DNA from: Acidimicrobiaceae bacterium
GTDB lineage: Bacteria; Actinomycetota; Acidimicrobiia; Acidimicrobiales; Poriferisodalaceae
DNA: 64,000 bases
Assembly: GCA_002722565.1 (NCBI GenBank)
Contig: PBMG01000007.1
Location: 282,542-346,541, forward strand
Direction: 5' to 3'
Shown here: positions 53,106-61,082 of the stretch, in pieces
Layout: every line of letters begins with the position of its first letter
How positions within the stretch are numbered: the stretch's first letter is position 1
Notes under the pieces: model-generated
The model's input: only the letters and a program-made list of their open reading frames with translations
Databases searched by the model: none
Told to the model about the DNA's origin: nothing
Made by a program: the position numbers and the translations under genes

Positions 53106-55268
53106 TTAATGAACGAGATCAACTTCGATGCCCTGGGCTAGTGATGTTGTGGTTCTGAGGCTCTTGAAATAACGAAGTCTCAGACTGTTTGCAACTACTA
53201 GAAATGATGAGCAAGCCATCGCAATTGCAGCGTAAGTGGGTGAGAGGTAGCCCGTTATTGCAAGCGGTAAAGCAATCGCGTTATACGAAAAAGCCCATGA
53301 GATATTTCCCTTGACTGTTCTTAAGGTGTTACGAGACAAGGAGATCCCGTCCGCAACAGCTCGAGGATCGTTGGTCATGATGGTTAGATCAGCAGCATTT
53401 CGTGCGGCATCGGTGCCTGCTTGCAACGCTATTCCTAAGTCAGCTGTGGCTAATGCTGGTGCATCATTGATCCCATCGCCGACCATAGCTACGCATTTCC
53501 CGGCAGATTGGAGCGCCGCTATGTGATCACGTTTCTCCTCAGGTAGGACTTCAGCTATAACTGTTTCTATGTTGAGTTGATCAGCAACGCGTTCGGTGAC
53601 TTTGCGGCTATCGCCAGAAAGCAAAATAACTTCAAGATCCATTTGGGTCAGCAGAGATACGGCTTCACGACTTGTGGGGCGAATTTCATCTTGAATTGCT
53701 ATTGAGGCTTCGGCAACTGGCCCTCGACCTATGAATAATGTCGATCCTAGGGAGTCTGGGTTTGTTAGCTCGGGTGGAACCTCGGTGAATAGATGTGCTT
53801 TGCCCACCCGTATCTCAATGTCGTTTACGCTGCCCGAAATCCCTTGACCTGGATGGTTGGTGAACCCAACAACCTCTGCTTGCTCTTCGATAAAAGGTTC
53901 AAAAGCCCGAGCGATGGGATGTCCGGATCTTGACTCGAGAGCAGCAGCAAGCGAGAGAAGTAGGGCTTCGTCCTGTGATGTTGATGAGATGCTAGTGATT
54001 GATGGGTGGCCTGTAGTGAGGGTGCCAGTTTTGTCAAATATGACCGTGTCAATAACGCGTGTTGAATCCAGGACATGGGAGCCAGCGACTATTACGCCTA
54101 ATTGAGCGGCTCGCCCGGTGCCCACTAGGACCGCTAAAGGCGTTGCTAATCCAAATGAACAAGGGCAGGACACAACTAGTACAGATACTGCTGCGATTAA
54201 TGCGTCACTGACTTGGTGGCCGATACTCCATCGGACAGCTATGGACCCCAAAGCCAAGAGAATGACAAATGGAACGAATCTTGCGGCAACTGAATCGGCG
54301 AGACGCTGCATGTGTACTCGAGTTGTCTCGGCGTCTTCTACCAGTCTCATGATTCTCGAAAGTTCGGTATCTTCACCAACCGCCGTGGCCTCAATAATTA
54401 AAGATCCTGGACCATTAAGTACTCCACCGCTTACGGTCGAACCAGGCGACACTTCAATTGACGCGGACTCTCCAGTGGCCTGGGAAGCATCTACTTCTGA
54501 TATTCCTTCGGTTATTTGGCCATCAGTTGCGACTCTTTCTCCAGGGGCCGTAATGAATTCCATTCCGACCATTAATTCTGCGATGGGTAATTCCCTTCCA
54601 TCTCTTAGCAATACTTGTGTTGGCGTTAAGTTAGCTAGCGCCCGTAAAGCGTCTCCTGAGGTACGCATTGCTCGCGCTTCCCACCATTTACCAACAAGGA
54701 CGAGGGCGACTATTGCGTTAGCCCCACCGAAATGAAGGCTCTGGTCAGCGTCTAGTAGTAGTACAGCGATCGACCAAGACCAGGCAGCGAGGGTTCCCAA
54801 CGAAATAAGAGCGTCCATGGCAAGAGATCTTTGGAGTATCTGTAGGCGCGCAGCTCGATGGAAAATCCACCCGGACCACCAGACGCATACTGTGGAGAGA
54901 GATGCGACTACCCAGTCGCTGCCTGGAAATTGAACGAACATCGTGATCATCGCGAATAGGGCGATAAGCAAAGCCGGGATCATCTTCTTCTTTAAAGCGG
55001 ATTCGTTCGAAGATTGAATTTTTTGCCTATCTCCATCTTCAACCGCCTGAAATCCGAGTCCAGCTACTGTTGCGACCATCGTTGCAGTATCGATTTCTTG
55101 GCGGTGCCAGACCAGAGATGTCGCTGTAGCGAAATTGACGTTTGCCGCCTCGACCCCGTCGAGATCTAAGAAAGCGTTCTGAACGCGAGTTGCGCACGCT
55201 GTGCAAGTCATTCCTTGAATAAGAAATCGAGTTCGCTTCTTGTCGGTCAGGGGAGGAACCGGAGCCAT
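53106..55268 (-). CDS. copA: copper-exporting P1B-type ATPase
   Basis: The 720-residue ATPase has one N-terminal heavy-metal domain with GMTCTAC (about 19-25), about eight membrane helices, the ion-path motif Cys368-Pro369-Cys370 in SCPCSFGLATP, phosphorylated Asp412 in DKTGTLTTG, the HP motif SGHPIA and GDGINDAP. CPC plus a CxxC domain marks Cu(I) export. It keeps cytoplasmic copper low. No csoR or copZ gene is adjacent. It is divergent from rimO and ends 66 bases from the class IV aminotransferase start. Confidence 0.92.
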   Translation of the reverse strand: MAPVPPLTDKKRTRFLIQGMTCTACATRVQNAFLDLDGVEAANVNFATATSLVWHRQEIDTATMVATVAGLGFQAVEDGDRQKIQSSNESALKKKMIPALLIALFAMITMFVQFPGSDWVVASLSTVCVWWSGWIFHRAARLQILQRSLAMDALISLGTLAAWSWSIAVLLLDADQSLHFGGANAIVALVLVGKWWEARAMRTSGDALRALANLTPTQVLLRDGRELPIAELMVGMEFITAPGERVATDGQITEGISEVDASQATGESASIEVSPGSTVSGGVLNGPGSLIIEATAVGEDTELSRIMRLVEDAETTRVHMQRLADSVAARFVPFVILLALGSIAVRWSIGHQVSDALIAAVSVLVVSCPCSFGLATPLAVLVGTGRAAQLGVIVAGSHVLDSTRVIDTVIFDKTGTLTTGHPSITSISSTSQDEALLLSLAAALESRSGHPIARAFEPFIEEQAEVVGFTNHPGQGISGSVNDIEIRVGKAHLFTEVPPELTNPDSLGSTLFIGRGPVAEASIAIQDEIRPTSREAVSLLTQMDLEVILLSGDSRKVTERVADQLNIETVIAEVLPEEKRDHIAALQSAGKCVAMVGDGINDAPALATADLGIALQAGTDAARNAADLTIMTNDPRAVADGISLSRNTLRTVKGNISWAFSYNAIALPLAITGYLSPTYAAIAMACSSFLVVANSLRLRYFKSLRTTTSLAQGIEVDLVH

Positions 55269-55280
55269 GTGTGAACACTA
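55269..55280 (-). promoter_or_regulatory. candidate leaderless promoter -10 of copA
   Basis: On the minus strand TAGTGT (55280 to 55275) lies 6 bases before the ATG at 55268. Confidence 0.45.
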
Positions 55281-55318
55281 TCGTCCGGTTTCGGATCGGT
55301 AGCTACCTCTGACACCCG

Positions 55319-55333
55319 TACCCTAGAGGTGCG
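55319..55333 (+). promoter_or_regulatory. candidate near-leaderless promoter -10 of rimO
   Basis: TACCCT (55319-55324) lies 9 bases before ATG 55334. AGAGGTG in between could also act as a Shine-Dalgarno, so leaderless status is less sure. Confidence 0.3.
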
Positions 55334-56614
55334 ATGGTCCAGTCTCAGCAGAGTTTTCACCTACACACGTTGGGGTGCCCGAAGAATCAGGTCGATTCAG
55401 ACAAGATTGCGGGCACCTTGATTGATGATGGTTTGGTTCCGACTCAAGATGTTTCGTCAGCTGATTTAGTCGTGATCAACACTTGTGCGTTCGTGGAAGA
55501 AGCTCGTGAGGAATCGATCAATGCGGTTTTGCAGTTGGAACAAGATCGAATGCCTGGATCTCGTATTGTCGTTACCGGTTGTCTGGCTGAGCGCTACGGA
55601 GACGAGCTAGCTGAGGCATTACCGGAAGTAGATCAGGTGGCGGGCTTTGGTGTTCCGGTCAACCTCACTCGAAAACCGAGTGGTTTGTCACTAAAGGCAG
55701 AGCCTCAAGCCCCTGCACTGGATCTGCTTAATTTGCGTAGACCGGCGGCCAGCCTGCCATGGGCGTATGTCAAAATTGCCGAAGGTTGTGACCGAGCTTG
55801 CGGTTTTTGTGCGATTCCCTCGTTTCGCGGTCCTCAAAATAGCCGTGAGGTTGACTCGATACTACGGGAGGTTGATGACCTCTCTGTCCGTGAGGTCGTG
55901 TTGGTGGCTCAAGATTTGGCGAGCTACGGATCAGATCTTGGTAAACGAGGATCGATTGTTTCGCTTGTTCATGCGGTCAGGGAAAGGGTTGAGCGCGTTC
56001 GACTCCTCTACCTCTACCCTTCCGATCTATCTGACCAATTGATTGACGCGATGCTGGACAGCGGACTTCCATATTTTGACCTATCGCTGCAACACGTAAC
56101 GCGTAATCACTTGCGGCGAATGCGCCGCTGGGGTGACGGCGAAAGGTTTCTTAAACGAATTAACAGAATTCGTGACTTGTGCCCAGAAGCGGTTTTTAGG
56201 TCCAATTTTATTGTTGGTTATCCAGGAGAAACGGAAGATGACCAGGCTGAGCTTGCATCTTGGCTCGAAGAGGCTCAGTTGGACTGGTGTGGACTGTTTA
56301 CCTACTCGCGCGAGGAGGGTACCTACGCTGCGACGCTAGATGGGCAGGTCCCTGAAGGGCTCATGCGGGAACGTCATGCTGAGCTGAGTGAAATTCAAGA
56401 TGGGATAACAGCTCACCGCCGTGACCAACTTGTCGGGCGTAAGATTGACGTTTTGGTTGATACCCCGGGTATTGGACGTTCCCATCGAGAAGCCCCGGAG
56501 ATCGATGGGGTGGTGAAGGTTCCGTTAACTCTTGAGGCGGGGGAGGGTTACGAGGGGCTGGTTACTCGATCAGAGGGCCCCGACGTCGAAGCTATTTTAG
56601 AAGAAGTGTCTTGA
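55334..56614 (+). CDS. rimO: ribosomal protein S12 methylthiotransferase RimO
   Basis: RimO is a radical-SAM enzyme that methylthiolates an Asp of ribosomal protein S12. The 426-residue product has the N-terminal cluster domain beginning HTLGCPKNQVDSD (Cys15), the radical-SAM motif Cys152-x3-Cys156-x2-Cys159 in GCDRACGFC, and a C-terminal TRAM-like domain. LGCPKNQVDS and YLYPSDLS indicate RimO rather than MiaB. It opens the conserved rimO-pgsA-cinA block, and its stop overlaps the pgsA start. Confidence 0.94.
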   Translation: MVQSQQSFHLHTLGCPKNQVDSDKIAGTLIDDGLVPTQDVSSADLVVINTCAFVEEAREESINAVLQLEQDRMPGSRIVVTGCLAERYGDELAEALPEVDQVAGFGVPVNLTRKPSGLSLKAEPQAPALDLLNLRRPAASLPWAYVKIAEGCDRACGFCAIPSFRGPQNSREVDSILREVDDLSVREVVLVAQDLASYGSDLGKRGSIVSLVHAVRERVERVRLLYLYPSDLSDQLIDAMLDSGLPYFDLSLQHVTRNHLRRMRRWGDGERFLKRINRIRDLCPEAVFRSNFIVGYPGETEDDQAELASWLEEAQLDWCGLFTYSREEGTYAATLDGQVPEGLMRERHAELSEIQDGITAHRRDQLVGRKIDVLVDTPGIGRSHREAPEIDGVVKVPLTLEAGEGYEGLVTRSEGPDVEAILEEVS

Positions 56615-57204
56615 TGGCAGAGGCTGACGAAAAGGGTAGTCCGACCTACGGACCCACAGCACTTGCTACGCCTGCAAACTTTGTGACAGTAGCGCGCATC
56701 CTCGCGACTCCAGTATTTGTTCTGCTTATCGCTCGGCGAGAGCCTTCGTGGGTCACATTTGCAGTCGGCTTTGCTATTGGCATGTCCGATTTTGTTGATG
56801 GCTGGTTGGCTCGTCGTCAGGGAGCTACAAGTTCTGGGGCTTTCCTAGACCCGCTTGCTGACAAGGTGTTGGTTTTGGGTGGAATGTTTGCCTTAGTAGC
56901 TAACGGCCAGTTTCATTGGTTCCCGGTAGGGGTGATTGCCCTTAGGGAGTTAGTAATTAGCGGCTATAGATCGCGAGTAGGCCGTCGAGGTATCTCCGTG
57001 CCTGCTACCAAGATGGCCAAATGGAAGACTTTCGTTCAACTTTGGTCTATTGGTTTCGCTGTGATACCGCCGATAGCGAGTTCGGCTCATTGGATTGCTA
57101 CTTCGGCATTGTGGCTTGCGCTGGTACTCACTGTTCAGACGGGCTTTTCCTACATGGTTGGAGCACGAAAAATTTCCCAAAGCCAGTCAAAAGATGACCT
57201 ATAA
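56614..57204 (+). CDS. pgsA: CDP-diacylglycerol-glycerol-3-phosphate phosphatidyltransferase
   Basis: PgsA makes phosphatidylglycerophosphate in the inner membrane. The 196-residue product has the CDP-alcohol phosphotransferase signature DFVDGWLARR...GAFLDPLADK (D-x2-DG-x2-AR-x8-G-x3-D-x3-D) at about residues 68-93 and six hydrophobic segments. The start ATG 56614 shares bases with the rimO stop. Relatives in this locus are usually PgsA; the substrate is inferred from position. cinA follows after 78 bases. Confidence 0.92.
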   Translation: MAEADEKGSPTYGPTALATPANFVTVARILATPVFVLLIARREPSWVTFAVGFAIGMSDFVDGWLARRQGATSSGAFLDPLADKVLVLGGMFALVANGQFHWFPVGVIALRELVISGYRSRVGRRGISVPATKMAKWKTFVQLWSIGFAVIPPIASSAHWIATSALWLALVLTVQTGFSYMVGARKISQSQSKDDL

Positions 57205-57270
57205 GCTTTTGTTATTCCTTCTCAGAAGAACCCAATTGGTGGCAGCGCACGCGCGGGATGATATGAGCAA

Positions 57271-57282
57271 TAGGGTCGTGGC
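57271..57282 (+). promoter_or_regulatory. candidate leaderless promoter -10 of cinA
   Basis: TAGGGT (57271-57276) lies 6 bases before ATG 57283. Confidence 0.5.
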
Positions 57283-58542
57283 ATGAATTGTGAAGTTATA
57301 GCGGTTGGAACTGAATTGTTGCTTGGGCAGATCGTCGACACGAATTCTTCGTGGATCGGTGAGCAGTTGGCTTTATCGGGTATAGATAGTCACTATCAGA
57401 CCAAAGTTGGTGATAACTGGACGCGAATAGAGGAGGCGGTTCGGCTAGGACTTGAGCGCAGTGATGCCGTCATAATGTGTGGCGGTTTAGGCCCGACACA
57501 AGATGACATCACTCGCGAGGTTATAGCGAGCGTCGTTGAATCTGATTTAGTGCTTGACCAAGCAATAGCGGACCGGATTAGCGAGATGTTTAGGAGCCGC
57601 GGTCGCGAGATGCCCGAGAATAATCTTCGCCAGGCCATGGTGCCGGAAGGCGCCCAAACTATGGAGCAGCAGCCAGGAACCGCTCCTGGTTTAGTTGTGC
57701 CGGTGCAGAGCCCTGATGGTTCACCCAAGGTGATCTATGCCGTCCCGGGAGTTCCTTATGAGATGAAAGAAATGGTTCTCGGAACCGTCTTGCCTGACTT
57801 ACAGGAGCGCTCTGGGATCACTTCAGTGATTGAAAGCCGAGTCTTGCGGACATGGGGTCAAAGCGAGTCTGGCTTGGCAGAGATACTAGGAGGGCGAATA
57901 AGTGAACTTGAGGCATCGGGTAACCCGACTTTGGCTTTCTTAGCCAGTGGTGTAGAAGGCATAAAAGTCCGAATTACAGCTAAGGCGTCGAGTTCTGAAG
58001 AGGTTGAAGGAATACTGCAGGAGGAAGAGGGATTTTTAAGGGAGTTGCTCGGTGATCTGGTGTTTGCCGTTGACCACGACAACATGGAGTCAACGGTTTT
58101 GACTCTGCTTGCCGATCGGGGCTTGAGCCTTGGAGTCGTAGAAACCACAACTGCGGGCTATATGGCCCATCGTTTGGCAACAGCTCGAAGTGGTACTGAG
58201 GCGTTTTCGGGAGCTGTCGCTGCACGAGGTCCAGGCATTTTGTCCTATCTACTTAAAGGTGATCCAGGTGTATGGCAGCCAGACGAAGCAGCCATGCAAC
58301 TAGCCCGAGTAGCTCGAGGAGTTTTGGTGTCAGATGTTGGCATCGCTACCACGTCCATAGAGGACCAATCCCGAGCCACTGAGTCACACCCCTTTGGGAC
58401 AGCCTGGCTAGCAGTTTCGATGGAGGGTTTTGAAACCGTTGAACGGGTGAGTCTTCCAGGTGACCTCGAGAGGATCCGTCAATTCAGCACTATTTCTTTG
58501 TTGAACCTTCTCAGGCTGCACCTCCAAGGTTCTCGCGGGTAA
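57283..58542 (+). CDS. cinA: CinA-family protein with degenerate amidase domain
   Basis: The 419-residue product has an intact N-terminal COG1058 (MoCF-like ADP-ribose pyrophosphatase) domain: AVGTELLLGQIVDTNSSW, CGGLGPTQDDITREV and YAVPGVPYEM. The C-terminal half is the NMN amidase (PncC) domain, but its usual (A/S)ESCTxG motif reads VETTTAG at about residues 285-291 and the GIAGP motif near the end is not recognisable (GIATTSIEDQ). The N-terminal part is probably active, while amidase activity is doubtful. Start ATG 57283 follows a leaderless-type -10. thpR follows two bases after its stop. Confidence 0.88.
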   Translation: MNCEVIAVGTELLLGQIVDTNSSWIGEQLALSGIDSHYQTKVGDNWTRIEEAVRLGLERSDAVIMCGGLGPTQDDITREVIASVVESDLVLDQAIADRISEMFRSRGREMPENNLRQAMVPEGAQTMEQQPGTAPGLVVPVQSPDGSPKVIYAVPGVPYEMKEMVLGTVLPDLQERSGITSVIESRVLRTWGQSESGLAEILGGRISELEASGNPTLAFLASGVEGIKVRITAKASSSEEVEGILQEEEGFLRELLGDLVFAVDHDNMESTVLTLLADRGLSLGVVETTTAGYMAHRLATARSGTEAFSGAVAARGPGILSYLLKGDPGVWQPDEAAMQLARVARGVLVSDVGIATTSIEDQSRATESHPFGTAWLAVSMEGFETVERVSLPGDLERIRQFSTISLLNLLRLHLQGSRG

Positions 58543-58544
58543 AC

Positions 58545-59033
58545 GTGACCAGGGCCTTCATATCGGTGCCTCTTCCTGAGGTGGTCCGAGGGAGTTTGCT
58601 GGATCTGGATCGCACTCAACAGGGGATCAGCTGGAGTAACCCGGAGCAATGGCACATAACGATCCAATTTTTTGAAGACGTTGATATTGAAAAAGTAAAG
58701 AGTTTGTTTTCCGGCATGAGTGCCCACAAGGCGTTCGCGGTTATTGGTCCCGAGGTAGCACGTCTGGGTAAAGAGGTTCTGGTGGTACCGGTAGATGGGC
58801 TGTCAGACCTAGTGGAAGAAGTTCGGGCCACGATGTCTACCGAAAGTTTGGTTGAAGCATTGCCATATGTTGGCCACATCACCTTGGGTCGGATAAAGAA
58901 ACCTTTGGATGCAGAGTTGGAAGGCAGGTCAGTTGAAGGAAGCTTTCAGGTCAATCGGTTGCTTTTGGTCGAGAGTCAGCCAACCCCTAGTGGTCACACC
59001 CATTGCGTTATTGGTTCTCAGTCGCTGAGGTAA
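58545..59033 (+). CDS. thpR: RNA 2',3'-cyclic phosphodiesterase
   Basis: The 162-residue product is a 2H phosphoesterase (LigT/ThpR) with the two HxT motifs HITIQFFED (about 33-41) and HITLGRIKK (about 107-115). It hydrolyses 2',3'-cyclic phosphates at RNA ends. Start GTG 58545 lies two bases after the cinA stop and is close to a GGTTCTCGCGGG stretch. The cinA-thpR arrangement upstream of recA is common in actinobacteria. Confidence 0.9.
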   Translation: MTRAFISVPLPEVVRGSLLDLDRTQQGISWSNPEQWHITIQFFEDVDIEKVKSLFSGMSAHKAFAVIGPEVARLGKEVLVVPVDGLSDLVEEVRATMSTESLVEALPYVGHITLGRIKKPLDAELEGRSVEGSFQVNRLLLVESQPTPSGHTHCVIGSQSLR

Positions 59034-59078
59034 TGGCGTCGTTTCGCACAAGGCGGCAACTTCTGAAATGCTGTGGTC

Positions 59079-59981
59079 ATGCGCTTTAGCTTTTGGACTG
59101 GTAATGGCCAATCATGGGAGGACACTCTTGAAGGGTGTCGTTATGCGGAGAAAACCGGCTGGGACGGAATTTGGTACGCAGACCATTTCATGCCGAATGA
59201 AGAAAATGTCGATCAGCCAATTCATGAGGCATGGTCAGTTTTGGCCGCCATCGCGGCTTGCGTTCCTCGAGTGCGCATCGGACCGTTGGTTGCAGGGAAC
59301 ACATACAGAAACCCAGCGCTGACAGCGAAGATAGCTGCGACCATCGACCATATATCTGGCGGTCGGCTGGTTCTCGGTCTCGGGGCAGGCTGGCAAGAGA
59401 ATGAACACGAGAAGTACGGGTTCGACTTTTCGACCGTTAAAGGTCGTCTCGACAGGCTTGATGAAGCAGTCGAAATCGTAACTTCGCTTCTGGCGAATCC
59501 CCGGACTGACTTTGACGGTAACCATTACACCGTTGTTGATGCGCCCCTAGATCCAAAGCCCATACAAAAGAAGATCCCCCTCATGATCGGAGGCGGAGGG
59601 CGCAAACGAACGTTACGTACAGCAGCACTTCATGCTGATGAATGGAACTACTGGGGAATGCCTGCCGACATAGAAGAACTTTGTCAGGTGTTGAACGCTC
59701 ATTGCGAAGACGTCGGCCGTGACCCCGCAGAGATACAACGATCAGCTTGCGCGCTGATGTTTATCGCTGAAGATGAAGAGAAACTCGCTCGTTTCCGCGG
59801 TCAGGATTTTGGCCGCGCCACGATTGTCGGAACTCCTTCGGAGGTCATAGAGATAGTTGGGTCTTATGTCGAAGTTGGGCTCGACGAGCTGATCGTTCCC
59901 GACTTTACTTTTGGGCCGATGGAACGCAAGAAAGAGTCAATGGATCTTTTTATTGAGCAAGTAGCGCCTGAATTTCTTTAA
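59079..59981 (+). CDS. LLM-class F420-dependent oxidoreductase
   Basis: The 300-residue TIM-barrel protein is a luciferase-like (LLM) oxidoreductase: WDGIWYADHFMPN, GPLVAGNTYRNPALTAK, LVLGLGAGWQENEHEKYG and IPLMIGGGGRKRTLRTAA. These motifs match the F420-dependent group (TIGR03560-like), which uses F420 rather than FMN. The reaction is unknown. ATG 59079 was chosen over GTG 59073. It lies 45 bases after thpR and is convergent with the enoyl-CoA hydratase gene. Confidence 0.87.
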   Translation: MRFSFWTGNGQSWEDTLEGCRYAEKTGWDGIWYADHFMPNEENVDQPIHEAWSVLAAIAACVPRVRIGPLVAGNTYRNPALTAKIAATIDHISGGRLVLGLGAGWQENEHEKYGFDFSTVKGRLDRLDEAVEIVTSLLANPRTDFDGNHYTVVDAPLDPKPIQKKIPLMIGGGGRKRTLRTAALHADEWNYWGMPADIEELCQVLNAHCEDVGRDPAEIQRSACALMFIAEDEEKLARFRGQDFGRATIVGTPSEVIEIVGSYVEVGLDELIVPDFTFGPMERKKESMDLFIEQVAPEFL

Positions 59982-60004
59982 TTAATCGGGGTTTGTCGTT
60001 ATCT

Positions 60005-60856
60005 CTAAGACCAATCAACCTCGGTGACCAATTCGCCCATGCGTTTTTCTGCATCTCGAGTTTGACCACCGGCGTCTAAGAAACTCCGCATTGCCGGGTT
60101 GGCTTCTTCGGTTCGAAGCAGTTTCTGAAATAGATAGCGCTCTTCCATTAGCCCTTCGCTCAAAGGCAAGGTGTCAGCATTGTTGACGGCTTCTTTTGCT
60201 AGAGCTACTGCATGTGGAGGAAATGAAGCGATGCGGAGGGCTAAATCGGTTACGAATGGGCGTAGCTCATTAGAAGGGAGTGCTCGATTTAGATAACCCC
60301 AAGCAGCTGCGGTCTCGGCGTCAATATCGACACCTCCAAGGATTATTTCCATCGCTCTACCCCGGCCCACCAGGCGAGGTAGACGTTGAGTGCCAGTGCC
60401 CCCTGGAAGGATGCCAATGGGAACTTCCATTTGATTAATCACAGTCTTATCTGATGCGCCGAATCGCATGTCGCATGACATTGATAGTTCGCTTCCACCG
60501 CCACCTACTCTGCCTCCGATCTCGACAATCGTGACCTTGGACATGGTTCGATAGGTTTCGCACATCAAATGAAAGCCAGCTAGTTCTTCTGGTTTTTCGG
60601 CAGGCCCCTCCACTGGGAATTCTAAAATTGCCGAAACATCAAAGTGGGCAATGAAAAAGTCGGGGTCATCACTCCTTAGGACAACAACTACCACTGAATC
60701 ATCAGTTGAAACTTGGGCTCCAAATTTCGCTAATTCTCGAAATAAGGAAGGGGTCATAACATTCATTGGGGGAGCGTCGATGGTGACGAAAGCCACGCCG
60801 TTAGTGCGTTCAATCTTCAAAAATTCGAAATCTTCATCAGCTAGGTAAGTACTCAT
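60005..60856 (-). CDS. enoyl-CoA hydratase/isomerase-family protein
   Basis: The product has 283 residues from the ATG at 60856; the frame continues to 61036 but would run through the recA promoter region. It is a crotonase-fold protein: VAFVTIDAPPMNVMT, the oxyanion motif and first catalytic Glu in GGRVGGGGSELSMSCDMRF, and the second Glu in NQMEVPIGILPGGTGTQRL. Both catalytic acids are present, so hydratase activity is likely, though isomerase or decarboxylase roles remain possible. It is divergent from recA. Its upstream region holds LexA-type boxes. Confidence 0.88.
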   Translation of the reverse strand: MSTYLADEDFEFLKIERTNGVAFVTIDAPPMNVMTPSLFRELAKFGAQVSTDDSVVVVVLRSDDPDFFIAHFDVSAILEFPVEGPAEKPEELAGFHLMCETYRTMSKVTIVEIGGRVGGGGSELSMSCDMRFGASDKTVINQMEVPIGILPGGTGTQRLPRLVGRGRAMEIILGGVDIDAETAAAWGYLNRALPSNELRPFVTDLALRIASFPPHAVALAKEAVNNADTLPLSEGLMEERYLFQKLLRTEEANPAMRSFLDAGGQTRDAEKRMGELVTEVDWS

Positions 60857-60905
60857 ATGAAGAGTCTTGCGGTTATGGGGAATAAATGCTGAAGATTTCC
60901 CGCGA

Positions 60906-60921
60906 TAGAACATTCGTTCGA
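60906..60921. promoter_or_regulatory. LexA-type SOS box 1 (recA upstream region)
   Basis: TAGAAC-ATTC-GTTCGA matches the actinobacterial LexA consensus TCGAAC-N4-GTTCGA except at one position. Its centre is 23 bp from the second box. Confidence 0.7.
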
Positions 60922-60924
60922 TAC

Positions 60925-60953
60925 TTGCCCGAACAGGTGTTCGGATGTACCTT
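60925..60953 (+). promoter_or_regulatory. recA: candidate recA promoter
   Basis: TTGCCC (60925-60930) and TACCTT (60948-60953) are 17 bp apart. The second LexA box lies in the spacer, where bound LexA would block polymerase. Confidence 0.5.
60929..60944. promoter_or_regulatory. LexA-type SOS box 2 (recA upstream region)
   Basis: CCGAAC-AGGT-GTTCGG is a perfect dyad of the CGAAC-N4-GTTCG type. Confidence 0.85.
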
Positions 60954-61038
60954 AATTCTGTCCGCATGATTTCGGGGTCTGACCCTGAACGTACGGTTTC
61001 CACAGACAGGGTTAAGTATCTGCCCGTCAAACACACTT

Positions 61039-61054
61039 GGCTTCGAGCGAAGCC
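61039..61054 (+). promoter_or_regulatory. recA: hairpin in the recA leader
   Basis: GGCTTC (61039-61044) pairs with GAAGCC (61049-61054) around GAGC, 12 bases upstream of the recA Shine-Dalgarno GAGGAGG. A role is not known. Confidence 0.4.
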
Positions 61055-61082
61055 GAATATACGTCCGAGGAGGACCAGCAGC

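Noticed and set aside
54118..54735. 205-residue antisense frame across copA
   Set aside because: Composition mirrors copA codons; no start signal, no motif.
60857..61036. N-terminal extension of the enoyl-CoA hydratase frame to 61036
   Set aside because: It would cover the LexA boxes and recA promoter and shows no crotonase similarity.
60945..61082. 46-residue N-terminal extension of recA
   Set aside because: RecA similarity begins at GTG 61083, which has an excellent Shine-Dalgarno.
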